Assembly (NCBI GenBank): GCA_052298855.1
Contig: DAVZXP010000010.1
Coordinates: forward strand, 1 to 64,000
Length of the DNA: 64,000 nucleotides
Source of the DNA: Fimenecus sp052298855
GTDB taxonomy: Bacteria; Bacillota; Clostridia; Oscillospirales; Acutalibacteraceae
Direction: 5' to 3'
The notes beneath the pieces were generated by a model. The model worked only from the letters and a program-made list of their open reading frames with translations, ran no database searches and was not told where the DNA came from. The position numbers were made by a program, and so were the translations under genes. Numbering within the stretch: the first letter of the stretch is position 1; the number at the start of each line of letters is the position of its first letter. Below, piece after piece: positions 24,760-33,276 of the stretch.

Positions 24760-25981
24760 GGTTATTGTAGTAGGCGCAGGAGCAGCTGGCTGTATGGCTG
24801 CAGGTACTGCCGCCGAAAACGGAAATGAAGTTATTTTAATTGAGAGAAACGATAAAATCGCCCGTAAGGTTTTAATTACAGGAAAGGGCAGATGTAACGT
24901 TACAAATGCCGAAACGGATATTCAGGCACTTATTTCAAATGTTCCGCAAAACGGCAGATTTTTATTCGGAGCTTTTTCGGACTTTTCAACGAGCGATACA
25001 CGCAGCTTTTTTGAAAACCTCGGTGTTGAACTTAAGGTTGAGAGAGGAAACAGAGTTTTTCCCGCAAGCGACAGAGCGGTTGACATTGTTGACGCTCTTA
25101 ATAAATATATTACTAAAAGCGGCGTTAAGCGTAAGCAGGGCAGAGTAACGGCACTTATTTTGGAAAACGGCGAAGCGAAAGGCGTTGTTACAGACGACGG
25201 CGAAAAATACTACGCCGATAAAATAATAATTGCGACGGGCGGTAGGTCTTATCCGAGGACGGGCTCAACGGGCGACGGCTATACGCTTGCAAAAAGCGTC
25301 GGACACAATATTGTTGATATTAAACCGTCGTTGGTTGCGTTGACCTGCCGTGAGGGATATTGCAGCGAGGCTATGGGACTTTCGCTTCGTAATTGTGCAA
25401 TCAGAGTAATTGACACTAAAACTCAAAAACAGATTTATTCCGATTTCGGAGAAATGCTGTTTACGCACTTCGGCGTTTCGGGACCTATGATTCTTTCGGC
25501 AAGTGCCCATATGAGAAATATGGAAAGCGGAAGATATGAAATATATATTGATATGAAGCCTGCTTTGGACGAGCAAAAGCTTGATGAGAGAATACAGAGA
25601 GATTTGCTTGATAACTGTAACAAGGCGATTTCAAATTCACTCGGAATGCTCTTGCCGAGAGCTATTATAAATCCCGTTATAAGACTTTCAAGGATAAGAC
25701 CGTCTACAAAATGTAATCAGGTTACAAAGGAAATGCGTCTAAGCCTTGTTAAAACAATAAAAAATATGAAGCTTACCGTTCTCAATTTCTGTTCAATCGA
25801 TGAAGCGATTGTCACTTCGGGCGGAGTCGATTGCAAGGAGATAAATCCAAAGACGATGGAGTCAAAGCTTTGCAAAAATCTTTACTTTGCGGGCGAGGTC
25901 ATTGACGTTGACGCTTACACGGGCGGCTTTAATTTGCAGATTGCGTTTTCAACCGGACACGTTGCCGGGAAAAGCGTATAA
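24743..25981 (+). CDS. HI0933/BaiN-like FAD-dependent oxidoreductase
   Basis: A 412-residue flavoprotein. The N-terminus has the dinucleotide motif VIVVGAGAAGCMAAGTAAE, then KVLITGKGRCNVTN, a family mark; IIIATGGRSYPRTGSTGDGY and the C-terminal GGVDCKEINPKTMESK and FAGEVIDVDAYTGGFNLQ complete the HI0933 (YhiN) pattern. BaiN, a bile-acid enzyme, belongs here, but most members have no known substrate. Either ATG 24743 or ATG 24752 could be the start; the first lies closer to GGAAG. Fourteen bases separate it from cmk. Confidence 0.88.
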   Translation: MTAMSKVIVVGAGAAGCMAAGTAAENGNEVILIERNDKIARKVLITGKGRCNVTNAETDIQALISNVPQNGRFLFGAFSDFSTSDTRSFFENLGVELKVERGNRVFPASDRAVDIVDALNKYITKSGVKRKQGRVTALILENGEAKGVVTDDGEKYYADKIIIATGGRSYPRTGSTGDGYTLAKSVGHNIVDIKPSLVALTCREGYCSEAMGLSLRNCAIRVIDTKTQKQIYSDFGEMLFTHFGVSGPMILSASAHMRNMESGRYEIYIDMKPALDEQKLDERIQRDLLDNCNKAISNSLGMLLPRAIINPVIRLSRIRPSTKCNQVTKEMRLSLVKTIKNMKLTVLNFCSIDEAIVTSGGVDCKEINPKTMESKLCKNLYFAGEVIDVDAYTGGFNLQIAFSTGHVAGKSV

Positions 25982-25995
25982 GAAAGGAAGATACT

Positions 25996-26661
25996 ATGGT
26001 TGTTAATGTTGCTGTTGACGGCCCTGCAGGAGCAGGAAAAAGTACAATTTCACGTGCGGCGGCAAAGGAGCTCGGCTTTATTTATGTCGATACAGGCGCT
26101 CTTTACCGTGCAGTCGGTGTTTATGCGTTAAGAAACGGCATTGGCACAAAGGATTCTGAAAATATTGAAAAGGCACTTAAGGATATAGTTGTCGAATTAA
26201 AATTTGTCGGCGACGTTCAGCACGTTTTCTTAAACGGAGAAGATGTTTCAACCGAAATAAGAACACCCGAAGCATCTATGGCGGCTTCTGACGTGTCGGC
26301 AATTCCTTGCGTTCGAGCATTCTTGTTCGATTTACAAAGGGATATAGCAAAGAAAAATAACTGTCTTATGGACGGCAGGGATATAGGCACGGTTGTTTTG
26401 CCCGACGCTAAAATTAAAATCTTCCTTACGGCTTCCGCAGAGGAAAGGGCGAAAAGAAGATACAAGGAGCTTGTTGAAAAGGGAGCAAATGACACCTATG
26501 AAGAAGTCCTTGCCGATTTGGAAAAAAGAGATTATCAGGACTCTCACAGAGAGATTGCACCCTTGAAGCCTGCCGAGGACAGTATTATTGTCGATACCTC
26601 AGATTACAATTTTGATGAGGCTAAAAATATAATAGTTAATATCATTAAGGAGAGAATTTGA
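25996..26661 (+). CDS. cmk: Cytidylate kinase
   Basis: A 221-residue nucleoside monophosphate kinase that turns CMP/dCMP into the diphosphate with ATP. Visible are the P-loop VDGPAGAGKSTISRAAA, YVDTGALYRAVG (NMP binding), MDGRDIGTVVLPDA, and KRRYKEL followed by DLEKRDYQDSHREIAPL. Length and order are normal. Ribosome site AAGGAAG precedes ATG. Its stop overlaps the plsC start (TGATG), and the order cmk-plsC-ispH-rpsA is a known Clostridia cluster. Confidence 0.96.
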   Translation: MVVNVAVDGPAGAGKSTISRAAAKELGFIYVDTGALYRAVGVYALRNGIGTKDSENIEKALKDIVVELKFVGDVQHVFLNGEDVSTEIRTPEASMAASDVSAIPCVRAFLFDLQRDIAKKNNCLMDGRDIGTVVLPDAKIKIFLTASAEERAKRRYKELVEKGANDTYEEVLADLEKRDYQDSHREIAPLKPAEDSIIVDTSDYNFDEAKNIIVNIIKERI

Positions 26662-27299
26662 TGGAATTCGATTTTAATAATGTTAAGGAATATAAGCTTT
26701 ATCAAGGCTTGAGATGGGTTGCAAAGCTTTATTGCCTAAAATTTAAGGTGAAATATATAGGACTTGAGAACATACCGAAGGACGGCGGATTTATAATTGC
26801 CTGCAATCATCAAAGCAGTAATGACCCTATCGTTTTAGGCAGAGGCGTAAAGCGTACTATTCACTTTATGGCAAAGGAAGAGCTTTTTGAAAACGAGGCT
26901 CTCGGAATTTTCATAAAGCACCTAAACGCTTTCCCGATAAGAAGAGGACAGGGCGACACAACCGCTGTTGAATATGCGGAAAATGTAGTTAAAAAAGGCT
27001 ATATTTTAGGTGTTTTTCCTGAGGGCACACGTTCAAAGGACTTCAAGCCTGCAAGAGGTAAATCGGGTACGGCTCTTATCGCTAAGGTTACGGGTGCGGA
27101 CGTTTTACCCGTTTCGATTTATACAAGCGATGAGTACAAAAAAGGTACACGCTTGACTGTTCGCTTTGGTAAGGTAATTAAAAACGAAGAATTCGGCTTT
27201 ACCGACGAGCCTCACAATACAAAGGAGCTTAAAGACGCTACCAAGCGTATTATGGGCGAAATTACGGCACTCTGGGAGGAAGGACATTGCGAGAAATAA
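26661..27299 (+). CDS. plsC: 1-acyl-sn-glycerol-3-phosphate acyltransferase
   Basis: A 212-residue acyltransferase of phospholipid synthesis that converts lysophosphatidate to phosphatidate at the membrane. The catalytic block is CNHQSSNDPIVLG (H-x4-D), followed by FPIRRGQGD and the FPEGTRS glycerophosphate-binding motif. ATG 26661 has AAGGAGAG nine bases upstream. The 3' end overlaps the ispH-rpsA start by 13 bases. Confidence 0.93.
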   Translation: MEFDFNNVKEYKLYQGLRWVAKLYCLKFKVKYIGLENIPKDGGFIIACNHQSSNDPIVLGRGVKRTIHFMAKEELFENEALGIFIKHLNAFPIRRGQGDTTAVEYAENVVKKGYILGVFPEGTRSKDFKPARGKSGTALIAKVTGADVLPVSIYTSDEYKKGTRLTVRFGKVIKNEEFGFTDEPHNTKELKDATKRIMGEITALWEEGHCEK

Positions 27300-29299
27300 C
27301 ACTTGCCAAGTCGGCAGGCTTTTGCTTCGGCGTTAACAGAGCGATAAATTTGCTTGAAAAAATGGTTGACGAGGGCAAAAGCGTTTGTACAATAGGACCG
27401 ATTATTCATAACCCACAGGTCATTTCTTCTTTCGAAAAGAGGGGAGTCCGTATTATTGAGCACCCCAACGAGTGCAAAAACGGCGATGTTATTGTTGTCA
27501 GAACTCACGGTATTACAAAAGACCTTTTACAAGAGGTAAAGAGCGTTTCCCCGAATTTTTGTGACGCTACGTGTCCTTTTGTTTTGAAAATTCACAAGAC
27601 GGTCAGCGAAAAATCGGACGAAAACACGGTAACCTTTATCGCAGGAGACAAGACGCACCCCGAGGTAATAGGCATCAGAAGCTACTGTAAGGGTCCGTCT
27701 TTTGTGTTTAATACTGAGGAAGAGCTTGACGAAATCATCAATTCCAACCCGAATTTAGTTGAAAAACATCTAATAGTTGTCTCTCAAACCACTTTTTCGA
27801 TAAAATCTTTTGAAAAATATGCAAAAAAAATTAAAAATTACTATACAAACGCCGTAATTTTTGATACAATATGTAATGCGACAGAAGAAAGACAAAAGGA
27901 AGCCACTCAGCTTTCGCTTAAAAACGATGCTATGATTATCATAGGTGGCCGTCAAAGTTCTAATACGGCTAAGCTTAAGGCTGTGTGTGAATCCAATTGC
28001 CCTACTTACCTGATTGAGACTTATGAGGAATTGAACGGCATCGATTTTTCAAGGTTTAAGTCAGTCGGCGTTACTGCGGGAGCATCGACTCCTGACAGTA
28101 TAATTAAGGAGGTACTAAAAACAATGACCGAGAAATTAGAACAAAATGTCAGCACAAATGCAGTAAAGGAGGAGGCAACAATGGCTGAAGATACATCTTT
28201 TGCTGCTATGCTTGAAGAATATATAGATGAAAGCACAGACCAAAAAGTTGTAGGCGTAGTCGTAGGCGTTTCGCCGTCTGAGGTTGAGGTTGAAATCGTA
28301 GGAAGAAAGCATACAGGTTATGTTCCTGCAAACGAGTTCAGCAATGATCCCTCATGCGACATCACAAAAGAAGTTAAAATCGGCGACAAGCTTGACCTTA
28401 TCATTATGAAAACCAACGATGCCGAAGGTACGGTTATGCTTTCAAAGAAGCGTTATGACGCAGCTAAGGCTTGGGAAACTATAGATCCCGAGAGCGATGA
28501 GGCTGTTGAAGGTAAGGTTACAGGCGTTGTAGGCGACGGTAAGGGACTTTATGTTCAGTACAACGGAATTCGTGTATTCGTTCCGGCATCGCTTTCAAAG
28601 TTCAGCAGAAACGATTCTCTTGAGGATATGGTCGGCAAGACTGTTAAATTCAAGATTATCGAAGCAGATAAGAGAAGACGCAGAGTTGTAGGCTCTATCA
28701 AAGCTGCTAACAGAGACATCCGCAAGGAAGAGGCAGAGAAGTTCTGGGCACAGGCTGAAGAGGGACAGAAGTACACAGGTACAGTTCGTTCACTTACAAA
28801 GTACGGTGCATTCGTTGACCTCGGCGGTGTTGACGGTATGATTCACATTTCCGAGCTTTCTTGGACAAGAATTAAGCATCCGTCAGAGGTTGTTAATGTA
28901 GGCGACACTGTTGAAGTTTACATAAAGGCTCTTGACCGTGAAAACAAGAAGATTTCTCTTGGCTTCAAGAAGGTTGAGGACAATCCGTGGGAAATTCTCA
29001 AGAGAGATTATCCTGTCGGTAAGGAAATCACAGCAAAGATTGTCGGACTTACAACATTCGGCGCATTTGCAAACATTATTCCGGGAATTGACGGTCTTAT
29101 TCACATTTCCGAGATTTCATATGACCACGTTGCAAATACAGCTGATGTTCTCAAGGTTGGTCAGGAAGTTAAAGCAAAGATTCTTGACATTGACTTTGAT
29201 AAGAAGCGTGTCAGCCTTTCAATCAAGGCTCTCCTCGATCCTCCCGCTGCTGAAGAGGCAGTTGAAGCTCCTGCCGAGGAAACTCCCGTTGAGGAATAA
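27287..29299 (+). CDS. ispH-rpsA: IspH-ribosomal protein S1 fusion (HMBPP reductase / S1 domains)
   Basis: One 670-residue frame with two functions. Residues 1-~283 are IspH, the last enzyme of the MEP isoprenoid route, with Fe-S cysteines at ~13 (GFCFGVNRA), ~96 (DATCPFV) and ~196 (ICNATEERQ). Residues ~318-650 hold four S1 RNA-binding domains (for example TGTVRSLTKYGAFVDLGGVD) and the tail is rich in Ala, Glu and Pro. Starts with TTG behind GGGAGGA. Fusion of these two is known in Clostridia. Inside the linker are two in-frame ATG codons (28124 and 28181) each behind a strong ribosome site, so a free S1-like protein of ~372 residues may also be made. Confidence 0.95.
   Translation: MREITLAKSAGFCFGVNRAINLLEKMVDEGKSVCTIGPIIHNPQVISSFEKRGVRIIEHPNECKNGDVIVVRTHGITKDLLQEVKSVSPNFCDATCPFVLKIHKTVSEKSDENTVTFIAGDKTHPEVIGIRSYCKGPSFVFNTEEELDEIINSNPNLVEKHLIVVSQTTFSIKSFEKYAKKIKNYYTNAVIFDTICNATEERQKEATQLSLKNDAMIIIGGRQSSNTAKLKAVCESNCPTYLIETYEELNGIDFSRFKSVGVTAGASTPDSIIKEVLKTMTEKLEQNVSTNAVKEEATMAEDTSFAAMLEEYIDESTDQKVVGVVVGVSPSEVEVEIVGRKHTGYVPANEFSNDPSCDITKEVKIGDKLDLIIMKTNDAEGTVMLSKKRYDAAKAWETIDPESDEAVEGKVTGVVGDGKGLYVQYNGIRVFVPASLSKFSRNDSLEDMVGKTVKFKIIEADKRRRRVVGSIKAANRDIRKEEAEKFWAQAEEGQKYTGTVRSLTKYGAFVDLGGVDGMIHISELSWTRIKHPSEVVNVGDTVEVYIKALDRENKKISLGFKKVEDNPWEILKRDYPVGKEITAKIVGLTTFGAFANIIPGIDGLIHISEISYDHVANTADVLKVGQEVKAKILDIDFDKKRVSLSIKALLDPPAAEEAVEAPAEETPVEE
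28166..28183 (+). promoter_or_regulatory. Strong internal ribosome site and start within ispH-rpsA
   Basis: AAGGAGGAGG (28166-28175) stands five bases before an in-frame ATG at 28181 (MAEDTSFAAM), exactly at the junction where the S1 part begins. A second site, AAGGAGGT at 28106-28112, precedes ATG 28124. These look like remains of the start of a once separate rpsA, or active re-initiation sites. Confidence 0.6.
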
Positions 29300-29317
29300 T
29301 TTAATTTATTAAATCAA

Positions 29318-29357
29318 GGAGGATAGTGAATGTTATTTCGCTATCCTCTTTATTTTG
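29318..29357 (+). terminator. Intrinsic terminator after ispH-rpsA
   Basis: AGGAGGATAG pairs with CTATCCTCTT (core GAGGATAG/CTATCCTC) around a 14-nt loop and is followed by TTTATTTT. The left arm looks like a ribosome site before GTG 29326, but this is better read as the terminator arm. Confidence 0.7.
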
Positions 29358-29373
29358 TAAAGGGGATTATAAT

Positions 29374-31092
29374 ATGTTAGGAAAAATCATTTCAGCCGTT
29401 GTTTTGGCAGGTACGGCTGCTGCCGCAGGTTATATTGCAAAAAAGAAAAATCCTGATTTTTGTCCCGAGTGCGATATTCGCAAGGCTGTTGCGAAGCTCG
29501 GCGTACACATCAAAACAACTGAAAAATATGATAACGGAGTTGCTCTTACACCTCCAATGGGTTGGTCAAGCTGGAACTCCTTCAGAACGGAAATTACAGA
29601 AGAAAAAATCCTTCAAATTGCCGATGCTATGAAAAAAAGCGGCTTGCTTGACGCAGGTTATGAATTCGTAAACCTTGATGACTGCTGGCACAGCTCAATG
29701 CGTGACAAGGACGGTAAATTGCAGGGCGACCTTGCAACATTCCCGAGAGGAATTAAACCACTTGTTGAGGATTTGAATAAAATGGGCTTTAAGGCGGGTA
29801 TATATTCCTCAAACGGCACTCTTACCTGTGAGGATTTGCCGGCTTCTCTCGGTCATGAGAGAATTGATGCGGAAACCTTTGCCGAATGGGGCATTGAATA
29901 TTTCAAATACGATTTTTGTCACAACAAGCCTATTACCTCAAAAGCACCGCTTATCGATAAGGTTATAATTACCGATAAAAACGGCGGAAGCGAGCAGGTT
30001 CTTGAGGCTGAAAACGGCGAGCTTTACGGTACGGCAAGAATTATAAAAGATAAAAACGGAAGCTATGTAGCAAACCTCGACAGTAATATGGGCAGCGTTA
30101 GATTTAGCTTTGTCAATATTGCAGAGGACGGCGAATATACACTTACTATCGTTGTTAAAAAAGCTTTTGAAACTGATAAATATGCTGTTATTACAGTTAA
30201 TGACCGTGATACTTATCCTGTTGAAATTCCGCCCACAAAGGCTTGGAGCAGAACAGGCAGATGTCAAATTGCAGTTAAGCTCAACAAGGGAGATAATACA
30301 ATAGAAATTAAAAATCCCATTGGCTCGAAAATGGATTCTGCGGCTACTCAGTATATAAATATGGGTAAGGAATTGAAACGTGCTACAAAGCTTTACGCTG
30401 AAAAGAACAATGTACCCGAAAAGCCGATTGTTTATTCAATTTGCGAATGGGGCAAAAACAAGCCGTGGAAATGGGGCGCACAGGCAGGTAACCTTTGGAG
30501 AACGACTCTTGATATCAGACCTATGTGGAGCTCAATTCTAGGAATTTATGAAATTAACGTAAAGCTTGCAGATTATTCGGGTGTCGGCGGTTGGAATGAC
30601 CCCGATATGCTTGAGGTCGGCAACGGTAACCTTACCGTTGAGGAAAACAAAGCGCATTTTACTCTTTGGTGTATGCTTTCCGCTCCGCTTATACTCGGTA
30701 ACGATATAAGGGAGTTTATCGACGCTGACGGAAATGTTGATTATAATAACAAGATTTTGCAGATTGTAACCAACAGAGAGCTTATTGCTGTTGATCAGGA
30801 TAAAAAGGGCGTTCAGTGCAGAAGAATGAAAACTAACGCTATTACCGATATTCTTGTTAAGCCTCTTGATAAGGGAGAGGCTGCAATATGCTTCTTCAAC
30901 AAGTCAAACTCCGAAAAGGATATGAGCGTTTCATTAAAAGAGGTTGCAAATCTCAGCTATGTTGAGCTGTCCGATGTAGGCGCTTATCAGTACGCAGACC
31001 TTTGGAGTAAGGAAATTGACGTAACCTCGGGTGCTATTAACGCTCGTGTTGCACCGCACGGAGTTCGTGTTTTCCGTGTAAAATCAATCTAA
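29374..31092 (+). CDS. GH27-type alpha-galactosidase with inserted carbohydrate-binding-like domain
   Basis: A 572-residue protein. The N-terminus has a hydrophobic helix (IISAVVLAGTAAAAGYIA) followed by KKK and a CPEC pair, suggesting a membrane anchor. The GH27 barrel starts PPMGWSSWNSF, NLDDCWH, then YFKYDFCHN (nucleophile Asp). After this an extra ~130-residue segment (about 195-325: EAENGELYGTARI, NLDSNMGSVRF, KLNKGDNTIEI) looks like a beta-sandwich CBM35-like module. The barrel then resumes with YSICEWG, GGWNDPDMLEVG (acid/base Asp) and the C-terminal beta domain. Should release alpha-galactose. ATG 29374 sits behind AAGGGGAT; an upstream GTG lies in the terminator. Confidence 0.88.
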   Translation: MLGKIISAVVLAGTAAAAGYIAKKKNPDFCPECDIRKAVAKLGVHIKTTEKYDNGVALTPPMGWSSWNSFRTEITEEKILQIADAMKKSGLLDAGYEFVNLDDCWHSSMRDKDGKLQGDLATFPRGIKPLVEDLNKMGFKAGIYSSNGTLTCEDLPASLGHERIDAETFAEWGIEYFKYDFCHNKPITSKAPLIDKVIITDKNGGSEQVLEAENGELYGTARIIKDKNGSYVANLDSNMGSVRFSFVNIAEDGEYTLTIVVKKAFETDKYAVITVNDRDTYPVEIPPTKAWSRTGRCQIAVKLNKGDNTIEIKNPIGSKMDSAATQYINMGKELKRATKLYAEKNNVPEKPIVYSICEWGKNKPWKWGAQAGNLWRTTLDIRPMWSSILGIYEINVKLADYSGVGGWNDPDMLEVGNGNLTVEENKAHFTLWCMLSAPLILGNDIREFIDADGNVDYNNKILQIVTNRELIAVDQDKKGVQCRRMKTNAITDILVKPLDKGEAAICFFNKSNSEKDMSVSLKEVANLSYVELSDVGAYQYADLWSKEIDVTSGAINARVAPHGVRVFRVKSI

Positions 31093-31106
31093 AATAGGAG
31101 TTATCA

Positions 31107-32390
31107 ATGAAAGTTAAGCTCTATACGCTTGGCTGTAAGGTCAATCAATATGAAACACAGGAAATAACAGAGGATTTGTTAAAAAACGGATTTTCTGTCA
31201 CATTAAATGATGATGAAGCAGATGTTTTTGTTGTCAATTCCTGTACAGTAACTGCCGAGAGCGACAGAAAAACCCGACAGACCGTGCGCCATCTCAAAAG
31301 AAATCATCCCGATAGCATTCTTGTTTTAACAGGCTGTATGCCGCAGGCTTTTCCGCAGATGGCAAGCGAGCTTATTGCGGCGGATGTTGTAATCGGAAAT
31401 AAAGACAATATTTCTTTGGTTGCAAAGCTCAAAAGATTTATAAGCAATCGGGAGAGAATTGTTGAGATAAATCAGCATTTATCGGGTGAGGCGTTTTGCG
31501 GTAATCCGATTTATGAGTTTAACGAGAGAACCCGTGCGATTGTGAAAATTGAGGACGGCTGTGACAGATTTTGTTCTTATTGCGTAATTCCGTATGCGAG
31601 GGGCAGAGTGCGTTCAAAGCCGATTGAGCAGATTAAAAGCGAGGTTTCGGTCCTTGCGGATAAAGGCTTTTCGGAAATTGTGCTTGTCGGAATTAACCTT
31701 TCGGCTTATGGCAAGGACACAGGCGAAAAGTTTTACAACGCAGTTGCGGCGGCTTGTGATAACGATAAAATCAAGCGTGTCAGACTCGGCTCTTTAGAGC
31801 CTGACCATTTGACAGATGAGGTTTTGTCTAATCTTGCAAAATGCGAAAAGCTTTGTCCGCAGTTTCATATTTCACTTCAAAGCGGTTGTGATAATACGTT
31901 AAAACGAATGAACAGACACTATACCGCTGATGAGTATTATGACCTTTGTAAAAAGCTGCGTGAAAATTTTGCCGATTGTACATTAACAACTGATATTATG
32001 GTCGGCTTTTCGGGCGAAACCGACGAGGATTTTAACGATACTGTTGAGTTTGCAAAGAAAGTCGGCTTTGAGAAAATTCACATTTTCCCGTACTCTGTAA
32101 GAGAGGGCACAAGAGCCGCTTCTTTTGACGGCAAAATTGAAAAGTCCGTTAAAGAAAAGCGTGTTGCCGTGCTCTCGCAGGTTGCAGAGGAAATTCGAAG
32201 CAATTTCTTAAAAGAGCAAATCGGTAAAACGGTTGAAATCATACCCGAAACCAAGCGTGACGGAGATTTTGTTTTCGGCTATACCGCAAATTACACTCCT
32301 GTTTTAGCAAGGCTCAAGGAATTTGAGGTAGGTAAGCCTGTTACGGTTAAAATTACGTCAAGTGATAATGAGCATTGCTATTCGGAATAA
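31107..32390 (+). CDS. mtaB: tRNA t6A37 methylthiotransferase MtaB
   Basis: A 427-residue radical-SAM enzyme that adds a methylthio group to t6A at position 37 of ANN-decoding tRNAs. UPF0004 domain: YTLGCKVNQYETQ, NSCTVTAESDRK and TGCMPQ give the three cysteines of the auxiliary cluster. Radical SAM core: DGCDRFCSYCVIPYARGRVRS holds the CxxxCxxC cluster. TRAM domain at the end. The GCKVNQ start distinguishes MtaB from MiaB and RimO. A terminator follows. Confidence 0.94.
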   Translation: MKVKLYTLGCKVNQYETQEITEDLLKNGFSVTLNDDEADVFVVNSCTVTAESDRKTRQTVRHLKRNHPDSILVLTGCMPQAFPQMASELIAADVVIGNKDNISLVAKLKRFISNRERIVEINQHLSGEAFCGNPIYEFNERTRAIVKIEDGCDRFCSYCVIPYARGRVRSKPIEQIKSEVSVLADKGFSEIVLVGINLSAYGKDTGEKFYNAVAAACDNDKIKRVRLGSLEPDHLTDEVLSNLAKCEKLCPQFHISLQSGCDNTLKRMNRHYTADEYYDLCKKLRENFADCTLTTDIMVGFSGETDEDFNDTVEFAKKVGFEKIHIFPYSVREGTRAASFDGKIEKSVKEKRVAVLSQVAEEIRSNFLKEQIGKTVEIIPETKRDGDFVFGYTANYTPVLARLKEFEVGKPVTVKITSSDNEHCYSE

Positions 32391-32419
32391 TATTTAACTA
32401 AAAATCTTATAAAAATTAC

Positions 32420-32456
32420 AACCCCTGTTCATAATAAGAGCAGGGGTTCTGTTTTG
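32420..32456 (+). terminator. Intrinsic terminator after mtaB
   Basis: AACCCCTGTTC (32420-32430) pairs with GAGCAGGGGTT (32438-32448), followed by CTGTTTTG. Confidence 0.8.
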
Positions 32457-32483
32457 TACATATTTTCAAAAAGGAATGATTAT

Positions 32484-33251
32484 GTGCAATACAGTAAAGT
32501 AGAAATATGCGGAGTAGACACCTCGAAATTAACCGTTCTTAAAGAAAAAGAAAAAATTGAACTGCTGAAAGCTATGCATAACGGCGATAAAACCGCAAGG
32601 GATAAGCTGATTAACGGAAATTTGCGTCTTGTGCTGTCTGTAATTCAGCGTTTTACAAACAGGGGAGAAAACCTCGATGATTTGTTTCAAGTAGGATGCA
32701 TCGGGCTTATAAAAGCGATAGATAACTTTGATATCAGCTTAAATCTAAGATTTTCAACTTATGCCGTTCCGATGATTATCGGCGAGGTGCGCAGATATTT
32801 GAGAGATAACAACGCTGTCCGTGTCTCACGTTCAATGAGAGATACGGCATATCACGCAATGCAGGTAAAGGAAAGACTGCAAAACGAATTAAACCGTGAG
32901 CCGACAGTCGAAGAAATAGCAAAGGAGCTTGACGTTAAAACCTCGCAGGTTGTTATAGCGCTTGAGTCAATAGTTGATCCTGTAAGCTTGTTTGAGCCTG
33001 TTTACAATGACGGCGGAGATACGATTTATGTTATGGATCAAGTAAGCTCATTCGATACCGATTCCGATTGGCTTGATGAAATTGTTATTAAAGAAACGAT
33101 AAAAGATTTGTCGGAAAGAGAAAAACGTATTCTTTCACTTCGATTTATGCAAGGAAAAACACAAATGGAGGTATCAAAGGAAATAGGCATATCGCAAGCA
33201 CAGGTCTCAAGACTTGAAAAGAATGTTATAAACAGAATAAAAGGGAAATAA
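32484..33251 (+). CDS. sigG: RNA polymerase sporulation sigma factor G
   Basis: A 255-residue sigma-70-type factor for late forespore genes. KVEICGVDTSKL near the start is the SigG signature, followed by region 2 (GNLRLVLSVIQRFTNRGENL without interruption, DLFQVGCIGLIKAIDNFD, RFSTYAVPMI), region 3 and region 4 helix-turn-helix (KTQMEVSKEIGISQAQVSRL). GTG 32484 is chosen: AAAGGAA lies eight bases upstream and it gives the family N-terminus. No spoIIGA-sigE pair is next to it, unlike in Bacillus. Expected to be made in the forespore. Confidence 0.94.
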   Translation: MQYSKVEICGVDTSKLTVLKEKEKIELLKAMHNGDKTARDKLINGNLRLVLSVIQRFTNRGENLDDLFQVGCIGLIKAIDNFDISLNLRFSTYAVPMIIGEVRRYLRDNNAVRVSRSMRDTAYHAMQVKERLQNELNREPTVEEIAKELDVKTSQVVIALESIVDPVSLFEPVYNDGGDTIYVMDQVSSFDTDSDWLDEIVIKETIKDLSEREKRILSLRFMQGKTQMEVSKEIGISQAQVSRLEKNVINRIKGK

Positions 33252-33276
33252 AAAAAGACGGTTTTGCCGTCTTTTC
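33251..33276. terminator. Bidirectional intrinsic terminator
   Basis: AAAAAAGACGG and CCGTCTTTT form a stem around TTTTG between the convergent sigG and tcdA genes. Confidence 0.85.

Noticed and set aside
29326..29373. Upstream GTG start for GH27 behind AAGGAGG
   Set aside because: The AAGGAGG is one arm of the ispH-rpsA terminator hairpin, and the 16 extra residues match nothing; ATG 29374 has its own AAGGGGAT.
32482..32502. ATG 32482 as the sigG start
   Set aside because: It is out of frame and stops after six codons; GTG 32484 is in frame with the sigG signature.
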